From Cynocephalus volans (Eukaryota > Chordata > Mammalia > Dermoptera > Cynocephalidae): a stretch of DNA of 64,000 nucleotides. This document shows, one piece after another, positions 44,121-57,459 of this stretch (position 1 is its first letter; every line of letters begins with the position of its first letter). The notes below the pieces were generated by a model. It ran no database searches. It saw only the letters and a list, made by a program, of their open reading frames with translations, and was not told the DNA's origin. Position numbers and translations under genes: made by a program. The stretch covers positions 20,373,577 to 20,437,576 of the forward strand of contig NC_084462.1 in NCBI RefSeq assembly GCF_027409185.1, given 5' to 3'.

Positions 44121-44403
44121 GCTGGAATGCCTGCAGGGCTCACAGCTACTCCCACAAGCTCTCTTCCTCCCCGCTGAGGGATGAGCCCACCCCAGCAGGT
44201 GTGGTCACTTGTGTGCCTCCAGGGAAGGTTTTGACTGGCACCTTTTTTTTTTTTTAAGTACAGTTTTGTTTATTTTTTATTTTAATTTAATGTTTAGCTA
44301 GAAAATTATTTTCTCAACATAGAAATGAAGGAAAACATCACAAATTAAATTTAAAGTCAATTGGTAAGAAACAAATTTAACACTCAAAGATTAACATCTT
44401 TAT

Positions 44404-44562
44404 GGGCCGAGCCCAGTGGCGCACTCTGGAGCGTGCGGCGCTGGGAGCGTGGTGACGCTCACGCCGCGGGTTCGGTTCGGATCCTATATAGGACTGGCCA
44501 GTGTGCTCACTGGCTGAGTGCTGGTCACGAAAAAGACAAAAAAAAAAAAAAAAAAAAAAAAA
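44404..44562 (+). repeat. GC-rich dimer SINE variant
   Basis: Plus copy (GGGCCGAGCCC...GGTCACGAAAAAGAC). AAGATTAACATCTTTA flanks both sides. Confidence 0.92.
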
Positions 44563-44656
44563 GATTAACATCTTTAATGCAAAAAGAACTCAAAAATGAA
44601 TTAGGAAAATCTAAGCAGGAATTTGGTGAAGGTCACGAGATAAGTCACACACCCGG

Positions 44657-44768
44657 GGTGGCCCGTGGCTCACTTGGGAGAGTATGGTGCTGATAACACC
44701 AAGTCAAGGGTTAAGAAGATCCCCTTACCGGTCATAAAAAAATTAAGAAAAAAAAAAAAAAAAAAAAA
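44657..44768 (+). repeat. SINE, internally deleted to one unit
   Basis: Left-unit head joined to a right-unit end (CCCCTTACCGGTCAT). GTCACACA-CCCG flanks it. Confidence 0.85.
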
Positions 44769-45162
44769 GGTCACACAACCCGAAGAAACATTTGTGGCTA
44801 GTAAGTACGTCCTAAGATGTTGTTGCAGGGGGTGGGAGGACGGGGCTGGAGCGGGGCGGCTGGCTCCTGACTGGCACTTTCTATTCAAGGCAAAGCAAGC
44901 CATCAGTCCTGAGCTGTCTGTGCCAACAATGTGCCCACGAAGGGAAAGGAAATAACAAAGAGGAACTGGTTGTCAGACTTAATCCCGATCAAGAGGGAGG
45001 ACACAGACAGGGACTATAGAAGTGACCATGAGAACAGCTGAGCACCACTGTCAGAAGAGAATTAAGAGAATTCCAGACAGAAGGCCAGTGGGGCCTGTGG
45101 CAAGAGGCTCTCAGGGGAAGGGTGAATTGCAAATCTGTTTCAGAAGCACTTGCTCTTATCTT

Positions 45163-45240
45163 GTTTTGTGGGGGCTGGTGGGTACGGGGATCCAAACCCT
45201 TGACCTTAGTGTTTATTAGCACTGCACTCTACCAAGTGAG
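45163..45240 (-). repeat. SINE monomer, decayed
   Basis: Minus monomer (GGGGCTGGTGGGTACGGGGATCC, TTGACCTTAGTG). Confidence 0.6.
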
Positions 45241-45512
45241 GTGCTCACAGCTTGTGAATGCCCAAACCGGAAAGGAAAAGCAAAATGAAAATGCGCACAC
45301 TGGGTTAACATGAATTTTGTTTTTTGAACATTTATGACTGGCAAATGTATATAAAAAAGACACTTTTGAAGGACAGAAAAATAAAAATGCGGACAACTAC
45401 CTACTAATGTTCCTGACTAAAAAGAAGCCGTTTTTTAAGTAGAGAAGAAAGTTAAAAAAAAAAAAAAAAAAATAAGTAAAGCGTTGATACAAGGGATGGC
45501 TCCATGAGGTCC

Positions 45513-45549
45513 AATTCTAGAGGACGTGTCTTAGGACAGAAAGCCATCG

Positions 45550-45598
<49 letters not shown>

Positions 45599-45664
45599 AC
45601 GCACACACACACACACACACCACACACAATTCTAGAGGACGTGTCTTAGGACAGAAAGCCATCG

Positions 45665-45721
<57 letters not shown>

Positions 45722-45747
45722 CACACACCACGCACACACACACCACG

Positions 45748-45782
<35 letters not shown>
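45513..45782. repeat. Tandemly duplicated flank with CA microsatellites
   Basis: A unique segment (AATTCTAGAGGACGTGTCTT...ATCGTC) occurs at 45513 and again exactly 115 bp later at 45628. Each copy is followed by a long CA run. Confidence 0.92.
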
Positions 45783-46099
45783 CAACTGGTGCTTTTTACA
45801 GACTGTTCACTGGGGTACTGTGTGTGGTGGCAAAAACACTGAAGGCATCTGAATTTTCCCTAAAGGGAATGGTTGAATAACTTGTGGCAAACCTACACAA
45901 AGTATCATGGAAAGTATCCAAAGAACTAATTAGATGCATATAGATCTACAGACCTGGAAGACAGTGTATGATTGAAAAGGGAGAAAAAGCAAGTTGCAGT
46001 GAAAGGCACTTAATATCTTTACAAATGCCTCAAAGCCCGGTAAGTGGGTAGGTGTGTTGAAATGTGCTGGCAGGCGCCTGGGGAAAGGTGGGAATAAAG

Positions 46100-46342
46100 G
46101 TTGAGCATTCCTATTCCGAAAATCCAAAACTTTTTGAGTGCTGACATGGCAAAGGAAATGCTCACTGGAACATTTTGGACTTCAAATTTTTGGACCAGGG
46201 ATAGCCAACGGTATGTATTCTGCAAATATTCCAAAATCTGAAAAAATCTGAAATCCAAAACACTTCCAGTCCCAAGCATTTTTTATTTTTTGGTGGCTGG
46301 CTGGTACATGGTCCCAAGCATTTTGGGTAAGGAATACTCAGC
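46100..46342. mobile_element. Tigger-like inverted-repeat DNA element
   Basis: The left end GTTGAGCATTCCTATTCCG and the right end, reversed, CAGGCTGAGTATTCCTTACC are inverted copies. The body (AAAATCCAAAACTTTTTGAG) matches Tigger/Golem-type MITEs. Confidence 0.6.
46283..46310 (-). repeat. 28-nt SINE remnant with intact target duplication
   Basis: Perfect GTCCCAAGCATTTT at 46269-46282 and 46311-46324 frames only 28 nt of SINE 3' end and tail. Confidence 0.85.
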
Positions 46343-46817
46343 CTGTTATCACGAAGGTTAACTGGAACAGATTTTGGAAAAAAATATGTAGCAGAAGGGG
46401 AAAATAGCTTTTACTTATTTATTGAAAGTGCAGAGTCTATGATATTGTGCAAATACGTAAAATACAGAACATGCACAGGAACAGGGACTGGAGGGCATGG
46501 ATAAATTAAAAATACACACTGATTATACAGAAGCTGGGAATGTGGGTAACTTGTGTCTTGAAACTTTTATTTCAGTAAACTTTTTTTTAGACCTGCCCCC
46601 TCCCCCAAACAAGCTAAATTGTTCAATAAAAATTTGGAAATGACAGAAGATAGCCCCATGTTTTATTAAAGTGTATGTGGTCCACCTGTATTTGGAGGTC
46701 ATGGCTTCCTCACTGCCTAGTGCCAGCTCTCAGACCTTGGCGCCAGTGCCTGGCTGGACAGGCTGTAGCAGGAGGTGCTGACTCCAGAGAGTAAGAGGTT
46801 GTGCTGCCAGGGAGGGG

Positions 46818-47284
46818 TGATGCACATTTTTTTCTTTCAGTTTTAAAATTTTTCACTAAGTGCAAATACTAGTTTTCTCGCTCCAGTTTTTTTTTTTTTT
46901 TGACAGCTGGTGGTTACAGAAATCTGAACCCTTTTTTTTTTTTTTTTTTTTTTAAAAAGATGACCGGTAAGGGGATCTTAACCCTTGACTTGGTGTTGTC
47001 AGCACCACACTCAGCCAGTGAGCGAACCGGCCATCCATATATGGGATCCGAACCTGGGGCCTTGGTGTTATCAGCACCGCACTCTCCCGAGTGAGCCACA
47101 GGCCGGCCCAGAAATCTGAACCCTTGATCTTGGGTTCTAACACTGTGCTCTAACCAATTCAGCCACCCCTCTCGTTTTAAGACAAGTAAAATGGGATGGC
47201 TGCTGGGCACCGTATCACCGCAGGGAGCAAGCCCCCAAGAGGGTTAAGGTGCCAGCGCAGTGCTGCTTGTCCCGACAGGCTGCA
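46818..47284 (-). repeat. Diverged copy of RNF216 3' UTR segment, split by SINEs
   Basis: 46818-46886 plus 47171-47284 align in order with 47975-48163 inside the RNF216 3' UTR. Shared words include AAGTGCAAATACTAG, CAAGTAAAA and AAGGTGCCAGC. A monomer SINE with a dimer inside it (46887-47170) separates the two halves. It is best explained as an old local duplication of about 180 bp. Confidence 0.7.
46887..47170 (-). repeat. SINE monomer holding a SINE dimer
   Basis: An outer monomer is broken at CAGAAATCTGAACCCTT, which repeats on both sides of the inner minus dimer (about 46931-47108). Confidence 0.92.
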
Positions 47285-47804
47285 GCCCCTCCAGCTGGGC
47301 AGGGCCCTAAATGCTGCGGCTTCTCAGCCAAGATGCTTCCTGATGCTTCCTGTTCTTGGAACTCTGTCCCCTTCTCAGCTGGATGGGGCTTCTCACCCTC
47401 ACACCTGAGGTCCCGTGTCTGCTCTCCAGGGCCAAGTTGGCCCTGTCTACGGAAGGGGCCTGGAAGAAAGGCTGACTGCCCTTTTGAAGGGGATTCTGTG
47501 CTGAAAAATCAAAAATTAAACCTTTTGTGCCCAATCTGGGCCTCAGTAGCTGCCCAAGCAGGATTTGCATAACATAACAGATCTCCCCAACTTCCTCCCG
47601 GGCAGAAGAAGTGGGAAAACTTACTCACTCTCCAGGCTGAGCCGCTCCTGTAGGGACTGTCCAGCACTTCCTCTCCGGGGAGGTAAGTGCTGCTAGTTTA
47701 GATCGAATCACTCCCAAGGAATCTGTCAGTGAAGGCTGCCAGGCTGTCTGCTGCAGCCCCTGTAATTTGCCCAATTGTGCCATGCACAGAAATGAAACCA
47801 GAGG

Positions 47805-50666
47805 GAACAGAACGCACAAACATTTATTTACAAAAAGTCCAAGTTACATATGATACAGGCTTTTTACACACAGTAGTCGAGACAGAATTATTTTATGTAT
47901 TTTTACTACCAGAAGGTAAAGAAAAAAATTTAATAAACTACTTAATCTTTTCTATTTTTATACAAAGTGACAGGTCATGCACACTTGCAGTTTTTAAATC
48001 TTTTGCTAAGTGCAAATACTAGATTCCTCTCTCCAGTTTTAAGGCAAGTAAAACGGGACTGTTACTGGGCAGTCTGTTGCCCTGGGGAGCAGACCCTGTG
48101 GCCCAGAGGGTCAAGGTGCCAGCTGCCTCAAGGAGTCCTGCTTGTTCCCTGACAGGGGCTGACCTCTGGGCTCCTGGCGATGACACCTATGCAGCCACTG
48201 GTCAGAGGACCACCAGCCCCTTTCTCTCTCTCTAACCCCATCATTAGTACAGGCAGGAAGAGCCCAAGGTCCAGGCCCGTCCCTGGAACGCTGAGGTGGT
48301 CCCTTGCGGCCACTTCAGGAAACAGCAACTATGCTAGTCTGTAGCCCTGTGGGTGGCCCGCAGGCCGGCTCTGGGAGGATCATTAAGAACCAGACACCTT
48401 CGATGGAGAAAGGCAGCAGTTCCCTCCCTAGCAGCCAAGTGTGGCCAGAAACAGAAGTCATCTCAAAGGACACATTCTCTAGTCTCCCTTCTCTCCATGC
48501 CAGGGCATCTTGCTAGGTGCAGTGGCAGTGCCACCTGCCTGGGGCTGTCCTTGTAGCTGCCCTAGAAGCACCCAGTCCCCATGTCCTGTCTTGGCCCCCA
48601 ATGGAGCCATACGACCAGGTGCAGGGCAGCTGGAACTAGGGTCCCAGGCCAACAGGGTGGCTCAAGATGCCTTGGAGGGACAGCACTTGAGGTCACCTCC
48701 CTATCCACTAGGATATCTGCTGCTGGTCTCTGCTCTTAGAAATTCTCCCTGGGGAAACACACGGAATAGGCATTTAAGGTTGAGGACTGTCACTGCCGCA
48801 TGGAGCCCACCTTTCCAAGGCACTATCTTTCAGGCTAGTAGCCAAGTTCAGACAGCCTATCAGGGGTCTCCTCCGTGTGCCCCCAACTGGCCCAGGCAAC
48901 CACCTGTCTTCAAAGCCTCCATTCTGAGGAAAGGCAGAAAGAACAGGCATCTTAGGAGACCCTTTCCCCACTTTAATCCTTGCAATACATCTGAGAACCA
49001 ATGGCAGTGAGTGACGGTGCCTGCCAGCCTTGGACACACTGGGTGGTGCTAGCCCCTGCGGCAGGAGGGCAGAGTGCCACACAAGGGGTCCACATGTAGC
49101 GCAGCCCCACAGGTCATGGGGTACCCCCATCTCTGAGGTATGTGCACTTTGAACCCCCTGGAACCCTACGGCAACATAAAGACAAGGACAAGGAAGGCCA
49201 ATGCGGAATGAGAAGGTGACGTCTGCTGCCAGCAGGGCTGGCTCCCTGTGGAGCAGTCTGAGGCTTTAGGCCTCTGCTGGGCAAATGGGCCTAGAGTGAT
49301 GCCTCAGATGTGGCTAAAGCCCTAGGTGGGACAGGTGGTGAGGAAGGTGAATGAGACCAGGCAGGGCCTCTGTGCACGTGCCCAGAGCTGACTTCCATCT
49401 GACCTCAGGCAAGGGCAGCTGCCCTCACACCCCAAGGTGCAAGGATGTCACCCTCTACCTGCCTTCACTATAAACTACTGAGAAAATACGTAGGAGGGAA
49501 GAGCTGCCCTCAGGCACCCAGTAAGGTGGCATTCTGGTCATCTGTACCCTTAGGGAAGCTCATCCCCTTATCCCCCACTGCCAAATAACTTCAGGGGAAA
49601 AGCTGTTCATTACCCAGTTTGTGGCAGAGAAGTCCCCCCCGAGGAATGGGCTGCCTGGGAGGGCCACCAGGCCTCTGTTACAGACATGTCAAGAGGATCT
49701 TTTGTTTGGCCAAAGCTACGGGACCATCCAGCCCTCAGCAGCTGCCTGGCATGGGAAACCGATTTCTCAGTTTGACTTTACAGAGACTGATGAAGAGAAA
49801 CTCTAGGAGACCATGGAAAGCTGGGCAAATTCAAAGTGAGTAAAGAGGAGCAAACATTTGTGTGGATAAATGGCAGAACAAAACCCATACCATGAGATGG
49901 TTCTTGGCTGCCATCTGATCTGAATGGGCCTTAAGAGGGAAGAGGAGAGACCCTGAATGGTCCTCGTGGTGGCACTGGGCTCTGGACTTAGGCATCAAGG
50001 GAGATGTCTGTGGCTGCTTCACTCCCCAGGGCTCAGCTCCAAAGAGGAACAGCAGGGGCCCTGGACCCCTGAACCATGGGCATGGGGCAGAAGGGCCATT
50101 CCTTGAGGGCCTCGGCTGGGGGTGGCAGTTCAAAACTGTCAGCTCTCTCCAAGCTCCACTATTCACTATTTCATCATGACTGTGGTTCTGTCTGTGCTGC
50201 GGTAATGAAGGCCTATGTGGTTTTTCATTCTCACAGGCTTCTCCTGTTGTCTGCTATGGGAAGAGGAATGGAGGTAAATTATTTCCTCTTCATCTCCTTC
50301 TGCAGGGACAAAGCAGAGACAGGGCTACCTTGTAGCCAGGGTCACTGGGCTGGCCACTAAAATGGTAGAACTCTTCAGGAGGATTTCACTGCCCCCTTAT
50401 CTCTGGCTCAGTAAGAGCCAGACCAATCCTGTAACAGGCACCCAGAGGCCACCAGCTGTGGCTACTCTTTAAGGAGCAGTGGCCCTTCCCAAGAAAGGAG
50501 TGGGAAGAATACCAGCCCATCCTCGAGAGCCAAACCCGTCACCCCTACTTAGAAGGCAGTGCCACAGTCCTGGGGGAGAGGAGGGTTCTCTATCCTACAC
50601 TCCCCACCAGGCACCGGGTGTGAGACTGCTCAATGGGGGTTTGGGGGTGGGCCAGGCTTTGGGCCG
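47805..50666 (-). other. RNF216: RNF216 3' UTR
   Basis: About 2.85 kb of repeat-poor sequence lies between the RNF216 stop and the poly(A) signal near 47823-47828. The almost complete lack of SINEs contrasts with both flanks and fits purifying selection on a long 3' UTR. Confidence 0.8.
47823..47828 (-). terminator. RNF216: RNF216 polyadenylation signal
   Basis: AATAAA on the minus strand (TTTATT on +). It sits where the repeat-free UTR ends, and cleavage is expected around 47800-47812. Confidence 0.75.
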
Positions 50667-51737
<1,071 letters not shown>

Positions 51738-51807
51738 CTCCATTCTTTCTTTTTTGTTCCTCTTCAGCCTCCTTCTGGATTTCCTCAATTAGCTTCTCAT
51801 CATCTTC
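51738..51807 (-). CDS. RNF216: RNF216 penultimate coding exon (GC donor)
   Basis: 70 nt on the minus strand, in frame with the last exon across a split Glu codon. It encodes EDDEKLIEEIQKEAEEEQKRKNG, the acidic/basic helical linker that follows the RBR domain in RNF216. The acceptor is ATTCTAG|GAAG. The donor is GGAG|GCAAGT, a textbook GC donor. Upstream exons are not visible in 51808-64000. Confidence 0.92.
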
Positions 51808-52756
51808 CTAGAATAAAAGCAACAGGAAGGATGAGCTTGTAGCTCCATGCAATGCTGAGGCCCATGGGACATAGGGGAGGCCAGCTTGCTGCTAGTCAGC
51901 AGAGGGACTAAGCCAGGCCTGCTGCTACACTGTGGGAGCCTGGGCCTGTACAATGCTCATTCTCATTTGCCTGAGAACCTTCTTTCTTCAACTGAGTGGT
52001 GTTCCCACGAGAAAGCCCAAAGAAAGGTGTGGGGTGTGTGTGCACATGCACGGCAGGTGCTGCCTGGGGGTGGATGCTGCCTGGGGGTGGATGAGCACCT
52101 GTTCTGTTTACTACGCTGTATGGCAAGCAGAGGGAGAACTTCCGATAATCTGGAGGAAGGCAGGGGTGGGGTCTGGGGAGTTGGGCCTGAGAAGTTTCAG
52201 ACTCCAAGTCTACAAACTCTGAGCACAGCAGCCCTTTGTGCAAGCCCAGAGAAGTCTTCCCAACTCCCGGAAAGGAGTTCTGAAGCTAGCCTTTAGCTCC
52301 TGCATGGCAGTGGGCTGTAAAAGGAGCAACATCTCTGCAGTAGAACAGCGGCGTGGCTCGATCTAAGAGAAAGGAAGGGCACAGCAGTTTAGGAACAATT
52401 CCTCTAAGACCTTGCTGTCTCCCCTTCTCAAACTCAACACTTGGTAGGCCCAAAATAGATAAATACAATTCAAATTTGGGTTATCCCAGACTGGGACAGG
52501 AGCCCAAGAGGCTCTTTGAGTACAGGCAGATGTGTGAGCAGTCCTCAGGGAAGCTCAGGGGCCACACTGGGCAAGGCCAGGTGTCCAGGTTTGTACCACA
52601 TACAGTTCCCACATGCACCTGCTCCATGTAGTGGTGCTGAGGTTCAATTTACTCCTCAGTGGCCCCACAAAGAGGCTTTCCAGTTTATCATGGGACTGAA
52701 AAAACACTCTCTGGATTGAAAAAAACTTAAGATGGCGCACATCTTTCTTTCTTTCT

Positions 52757-52912
52757 TTTTAAAAGATGACCGGTAAGGGGATCTTAACCCTTGACTTGGT
52801 GTCAGCACCACGCTCTCCCAAGTGAGCCAACTGGCCATCCCTATATAAGGATCCGAACCTGTGGCCGTGGTGTTATCAGCACCACACTCTCCAAAGTGAG
52901 CCATGGGCTGGC
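52757..52912 (-). repeat. tRNA-Ile SINE dimer
   Basis: Minus dimer in the RNF216 intron, with a 3-bp deletion in the right unit. Confidence 0.9.
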
Positions 52913-53339
52913 CCCTTGGCCAGGTCTTCTAAGCAAGGAATGAGGAAGAAGAGAGGTGACAAAGGTTCCAGCATACATTTCAGAAGGTGCAAAATGCCCA
53001 TGCATATCACAGAACACTAAGCCTGGGAGAAATCCTGTGGGCACCCTGTCATCTCTATGAAAACCCCAAGACATGGTCACCTATCCTTTTTGTGAACACT
53101 CCACACCGGGGAATTTACTACCCTACAAAGTAATCTCTAAGCAAATCAACATAAAGGGCTTCGGTAACTCAATAGCATTTGGTGGACACAGTTTGAAGGT
53201 CTCCATGTGAATGTTGAGATAAATTCTACAAACTGTCTAGATTAAGAGCCAGCAAAGCCTTTTGGAGCCAGTGGCAGGTCTAGGAAAAAAGATTGGGAGG
53301 AGAAAAAAAAGTATAGGAATGTGACTGAGAAAAGCTGGA

Positions 53340-53480
53340 AGCAGGAGGGTAGTGGCTCAGTGACCTTAGGCAAGTTCCTGAATATTTCTGTCTCTTGGTA
53401 CCTCATCTGTAAAATGGGTCATTGTAAGGACTGAATGAGCTGAAGTATGTACAGACTTCTTAGCACAAAGTAAGAAGGCT
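53340..53480 (+). repeat. MIR element
   Basis: Forward MIR core (GACCTTAGGCAAGTTCCTGA, CTCATCTGTAAAATGGGTCA). Confidence 0.75.
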
Positions 53481-53555
53481 CATGATTAAGGGACAGGAAA
53501 ACTGTAAAAAAAAATGGCTGGAATAAAGATTTTAGAAAGATGATTAGTTTTAATC

Positions 53556-53699
53556 TTTTTTTTTTTTGGGGGGGGGACTGGTAAGGGGATTGCAAACCCT
53601 CGGCGTGGTGTGGTCTGCACCATGCTCAGCCAGCGCTGAGAACCCGTGGCCTCGGAGCTACCAGCGCCACACTCTCCCGAGTCAGCCACGGGGTCGGCC
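53556..53699 (-). repeat. Divergent SINE dimer variant (GGACTGGTAAGGGG type)
   Basis: Differs from the two main types (GGGATTGCAAACCCTCGGC..., GGGGTCGGCCC). AAGATGATT(T)AGTTTTAA flanks it. The partial copy at 63917 is the same type. Confidence 0.82.
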
Positions 53700-54149
53700 C
53701 AAAAGATGATTTAGTTTTAAGAAGTGGCACAGATTGGGAGATGCCCCAATATTTCTTCCAGTGGTTTCTTTATGGGTTTGAGTAAGACAGTGCCCTGACT
53801 CTGGTCATTTATTAATTATAACTCTTAGTACACCACCACCACCACTACCTCATCCCTCCTCTATCACATCACCTAAATGGAATTATGCCTGTCAGTCCCC
53901 AGAGGGACATGTAAAGCCTACGATGGCACAAGAAGGTACCAAAGCAATCACTCATTCGAACCTCTTTATAGCACAGAAGCTGAGGTCCTAGAGAAAGTAA
54001 ATTGTTCAAAGTTAATGGCTGGTGAGTGGAGGACTAGGACATATGCTTCATATATTCCACAGTGTCACTCAAATAGTTTTCCTGGAGAAAATCCACAGAA
54101 AAGATATCCTGGAGATTCCCCTGTCCCCATCACTTATTTGACAGTTTGG

Positions 54150-54285
54150 TGGTATATTCATTCTTTCATTCAGACACATGTATTGAGTACCCACTATGCA
54201 TCAGGCACTGTGTTGACTGCTGGAGATATAATAAAGAATGAGGCAGCCTTGGTCCCCCTCCCCTCATGGAGCTTACATTTTTGTG
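54150..54285. repeat. L2/MIR-class fragment
   Basis: L2-like end (TATTGAGTACCCACTATGCA, CTCATGGAGCTTACATTTT). Confidence 0.5.
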
Positions 54286-54888
54286 TTGTGACCACAGTTT
54301 TAGCTGGCATTCCACTTTGGAATTCCACACGGGCTTAAAGGGTAATTTCATAGTACTAAAGACGAACAACCACTAACCTATTCTCCTCAGATTCTCTCAT
54401 GACATTTCTGTTAGGATAAATGAAAGATTCCAAGCCCCTTGTGGCACTGCTCAGGGTATGATCATGCAGAACACTTGCCCGATTTTTATCACTAAGCTTC
54501 CTGTGATAAATTCGAATGCTCCTGAATAAATCCAATTTAAGAACTCCCTCAGGAGGGTCTGAGGCACTTGCACAGGTGAACATGAGTTGAGCTTTCTGAT
54601 ACAGATCTGGCAGCTCCTGGAGGACAGACCGGCAAGGTCTACCTGATGGCAGGTCCCTGGCTTGCCATTCAGAGTTCTTCCTGGAGAGGAGGGGGACTCT
54701 CAGAGTCCTGAGGAAATGAAGCTGAGCTGTGTTCTTCACCTTTTGCAGAGAGCCACTGCAGAGCTTTTCTTCTGATTCCTCTCTCTGCTCTGATCACTCT
54801 CCTGATGTGGTTAGTGGATCAAGAGCATTTGTCCTTAAGCTCTAAGTTAGGCAGTGAGTGCCCTTGGAGTTTAAAGACTGTATTTGAG

Positions 54889-55048
54889 GGCCGGCCCGTG
54901 GCTCACTCGGGAAAGTGCGGTGCTGATAACACCAAGGCCCCAGGTTCGGATCCCATATACGGATGGCCGGTTCGCTCACTGGCTGAGCGTGGTGCTGACA
55001 ACACCAAGCCAAGGGTTAAGATCCCCTTACCGGTCATCTTTAAAAAAA
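54889..55048 (+). repeat. tRNA-Ile SINE dimer
   Basis: Plus dimer. AAAGACTGTATTTGAG flanks both ends. Confidence 0.93.
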
Positions 55049-55187
55049 AGAAAATAAAGACTGTATTTGAGCACACAATGCTGGCACTCAACATATACTG
55101 AGCAATGATTTTACCATAAATAATGAGTAAATTGTCAGTTACACCAAGAATATAGGTCAGAAATTTCAGATTTCAACTTTCTTTTAA

Positions 55188-55371
55188 AAAAAATTTTTAT
55201 TTATTTATTTATTTTAAAGATGACCAGTAAGGGGATCTTAACCCTTGAATTGGTGGTGTCAGCACCACGCTCTCCCAACTGAGCTAACCAGACATCCCTA
55301 TATAGGGACCCGAATCCATGGCCTTGGTGTTATCAGCACCACACTCTCCCAAGTGAGCCACAGGCCGGCCC
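55188..55371 (-). repeat. tRNA-Ile SINE dimer
   Basis: Minus dimer with an (ATTT)n tail. GATTTCAACTTTCT flanks both ends. Confidence 0.9.
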
Positions 55372-55618
55372 TCGGATTTCAACTTTCTCAACTGGTTGGA
55401 ATTATAGGACACTGTGTTTAGTAACTTTAGAAAGAATTTAAAAATTTTTTTTAAAAAAAGAAAATATTATACTTTCAACCAATATGTTAGACTCTAAGGG
55501 GAAGATTTCTTACATCATTTGGGGTGGAAGTTTCTTCCACGAGCAGTTTCCCTTAAGCATTTCAAATTCCTTAAGAGAAGGCAGACTGAATTGTACACTT
55601 AAAAATGGCAACTTTTAG

Positions 55619-55765
55619 GGCCCTCCCGTGGCTCACTTGGGAGAGTGTGGTGCTGATAACACCAAGGCCACGGGTTCGGATTCCTATAAATAGGTATGGC
55701 CGGTTAGCGCACTTTGGAGAACATGGTGCTGACAACACCAAGTCAAGGGTTAAGATCCCCTGTCA

Positions 55766-55797
<32 letters not shown>
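55619..55797 (+). repeat. tRNA-Ile SINE dimer
   Basis: Plus dimer. GCAACTTTTA flanks both ends. Confidence 0.9.
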
Positions 55798-55798
<1 letters not shown>

Positions 55799-56279
55799 CA
55801 ACTTTTATCTCACATTTTACCACAACTAAAAAAATTAATAATGTTTAAAAAAGGAGGGAAGAAAAGTTTATGGTTGATTTTGAGGCTAAACATGAAGACT
55901 GGTCCCTCATCACAACATCTTGGGTTTGGGCTGAGTGAAAGATAGGGCTATCGAGTTCTCCTCTGGAGGCGAGCTCCCCTGGGTAACATTTGAGGCATAC
56001 TGAGTATCATCATTCTGGTGACATAAAAAAGGCTTGCCATGTTGTAAATCTAGGACACACCAAGGCTGCTGGAAAGGGGGACAATAGGAGGGAAGGAGAT
56101 GATGAGAGGCCAGGTGCTGAGCCGGATCACAGAACAACTGTCATCCCACCCTCCAGGGCTGAGTCTTGTACCAGAAGCCCCCATGCTGGAGCTGCCCTGA
56201 CTGTGTGAACCTAAGCACTGAATTTACCCTAAAGCAGCATTAGCTTCTTCACAGAGAGGCAGCTGTTGTGGTGGGAAGA

Positions 56280-56420
56280 ACTCCAACGCTGGGGTGCCAG
56301 ACCTGGGCTTGGGTCCCAGCTCTAGCCCCCATTACACCTCACCTGGAGCCTATTCATTTCTAAAACAGGTTTGTTGTGAGAAGCAAATAACCTAACTTTT
56401 ATAAAGTGTCAAGCGCAGTG
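56280..56420 (+). repeat. MIR element
   Basis: Forward MIR (CCAGACCTGGGCTTGGGTCC, GTTGTGAGAAGCAAATAA). Confidence 0.65.
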
Positions 56421-56424
56421 ATAA

Positions 56425-56590
56425 TAGTAGTTTACATTTATTGAGAGCTTACTATGTGCCAGTTCTGGTTCTAAACACCTCACGTGGATTTCATCTTTAC
56501 AACAACTTTGACTTAGGTACTACTAATTAATTCCCATATTACAGATGAGGAAACTGAGGCAGAGTTAGGTTCTAATCCGGGCAGCCTAGT
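56425..56590 (-). repeat. MIR element
   Basis: Reverse MIR (TTTATTGAGAGCTTACTATG, ACAGATGAGGAAACTGAGGC). Confidence 0.75.
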
Positions 56591-57349
56591 CTCAAAGCCT
56601 AAGCTCTTAATCACATAAACCAACAGTTTCTCCAGAGTGTGACTAGAAGGGCTGCGGGAACTCGGCCACTGCCCTGCCCCACCTGTGTCAGATGTGACTA
56701 TTTTAAGGCTCTGCTTTGTTCTAGAAAAAGTGTATCTTATCCTTCTTGAAATACAAGAGGGTTCTTTCTCTCCGGGATGAGCAGAACTCTTAAAACCTCT
56801 TTTCTCCACTAAATACAAGAAGTAACAGGGCAAAACAAAATACCTCTACTCAAGGAGATGAATAGCCAATAAAGCAGAGAAAGGGGCTATGTCCCTGGAA
56901 ATTTTTAGTGAATAATTCTTGTCTCCTTGAGCTCAGCTCACCCAGAAGTGCATCTGCTATCCCTTAAAATGACCCATTCCATGGTCTCCCTGGCACTTGG
57001 CATTTGGGACAAAAGCCAGCAGATCCCTCTCCCCAGAGTGGGAACAGGGAGTACCATAAACCTTATCTCTTGAACCAGAAACCAAAGTTGCAGACCAGGG
57101 TCTACCAATGAGGCAAAAAGGATTTAATGCCTCATTTAGCGACTAAGTCCCTGATTGCCTCTGACCAGGGCACAGTTCTTACAGCCCACTTTTTTTTTTT
57201 GCTCATCTCAAGAATGAAAACTAATACTTCAAGATTTCCTAGACTGACATGTTTTATCACGAAGCCACCAAGTTACTTGAATACCATGGGGGTCCCTTAG
57301 AATTTCCTCACAGGGATTTGATTCACACACATTAAAAAAATGTCATTAT

Positions 57350-57453
57350 GGGGCCAGCCTGTGGCTCACTTGGGAGAGCGTGGTGCTGACACCACCAAGT
57401 CAAGGGTTAAGGATGCCCTTACTGGTCATCTTAAAAAAAAAAAAAAAAAAAAA
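57350..57453 (+). repeat. SINE, one unit
   Basis: Left head fused to right 3' end, as at 44657. Flanked by TGTCAT/AGTCAT. Confidence 0.85.
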
Positions 57454-57459
57454 AGTCAT

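Noticed and set aside
45531-45785. Cys/Val-rich 84-codon minus frame
   Set aside because: Translation of the CA microsatellite.
54356-54739. 127-codon minus frame in the RNF216 intron
   Set aside because: Does not match RNF216 or any family I know, and has no convincing splice sites.
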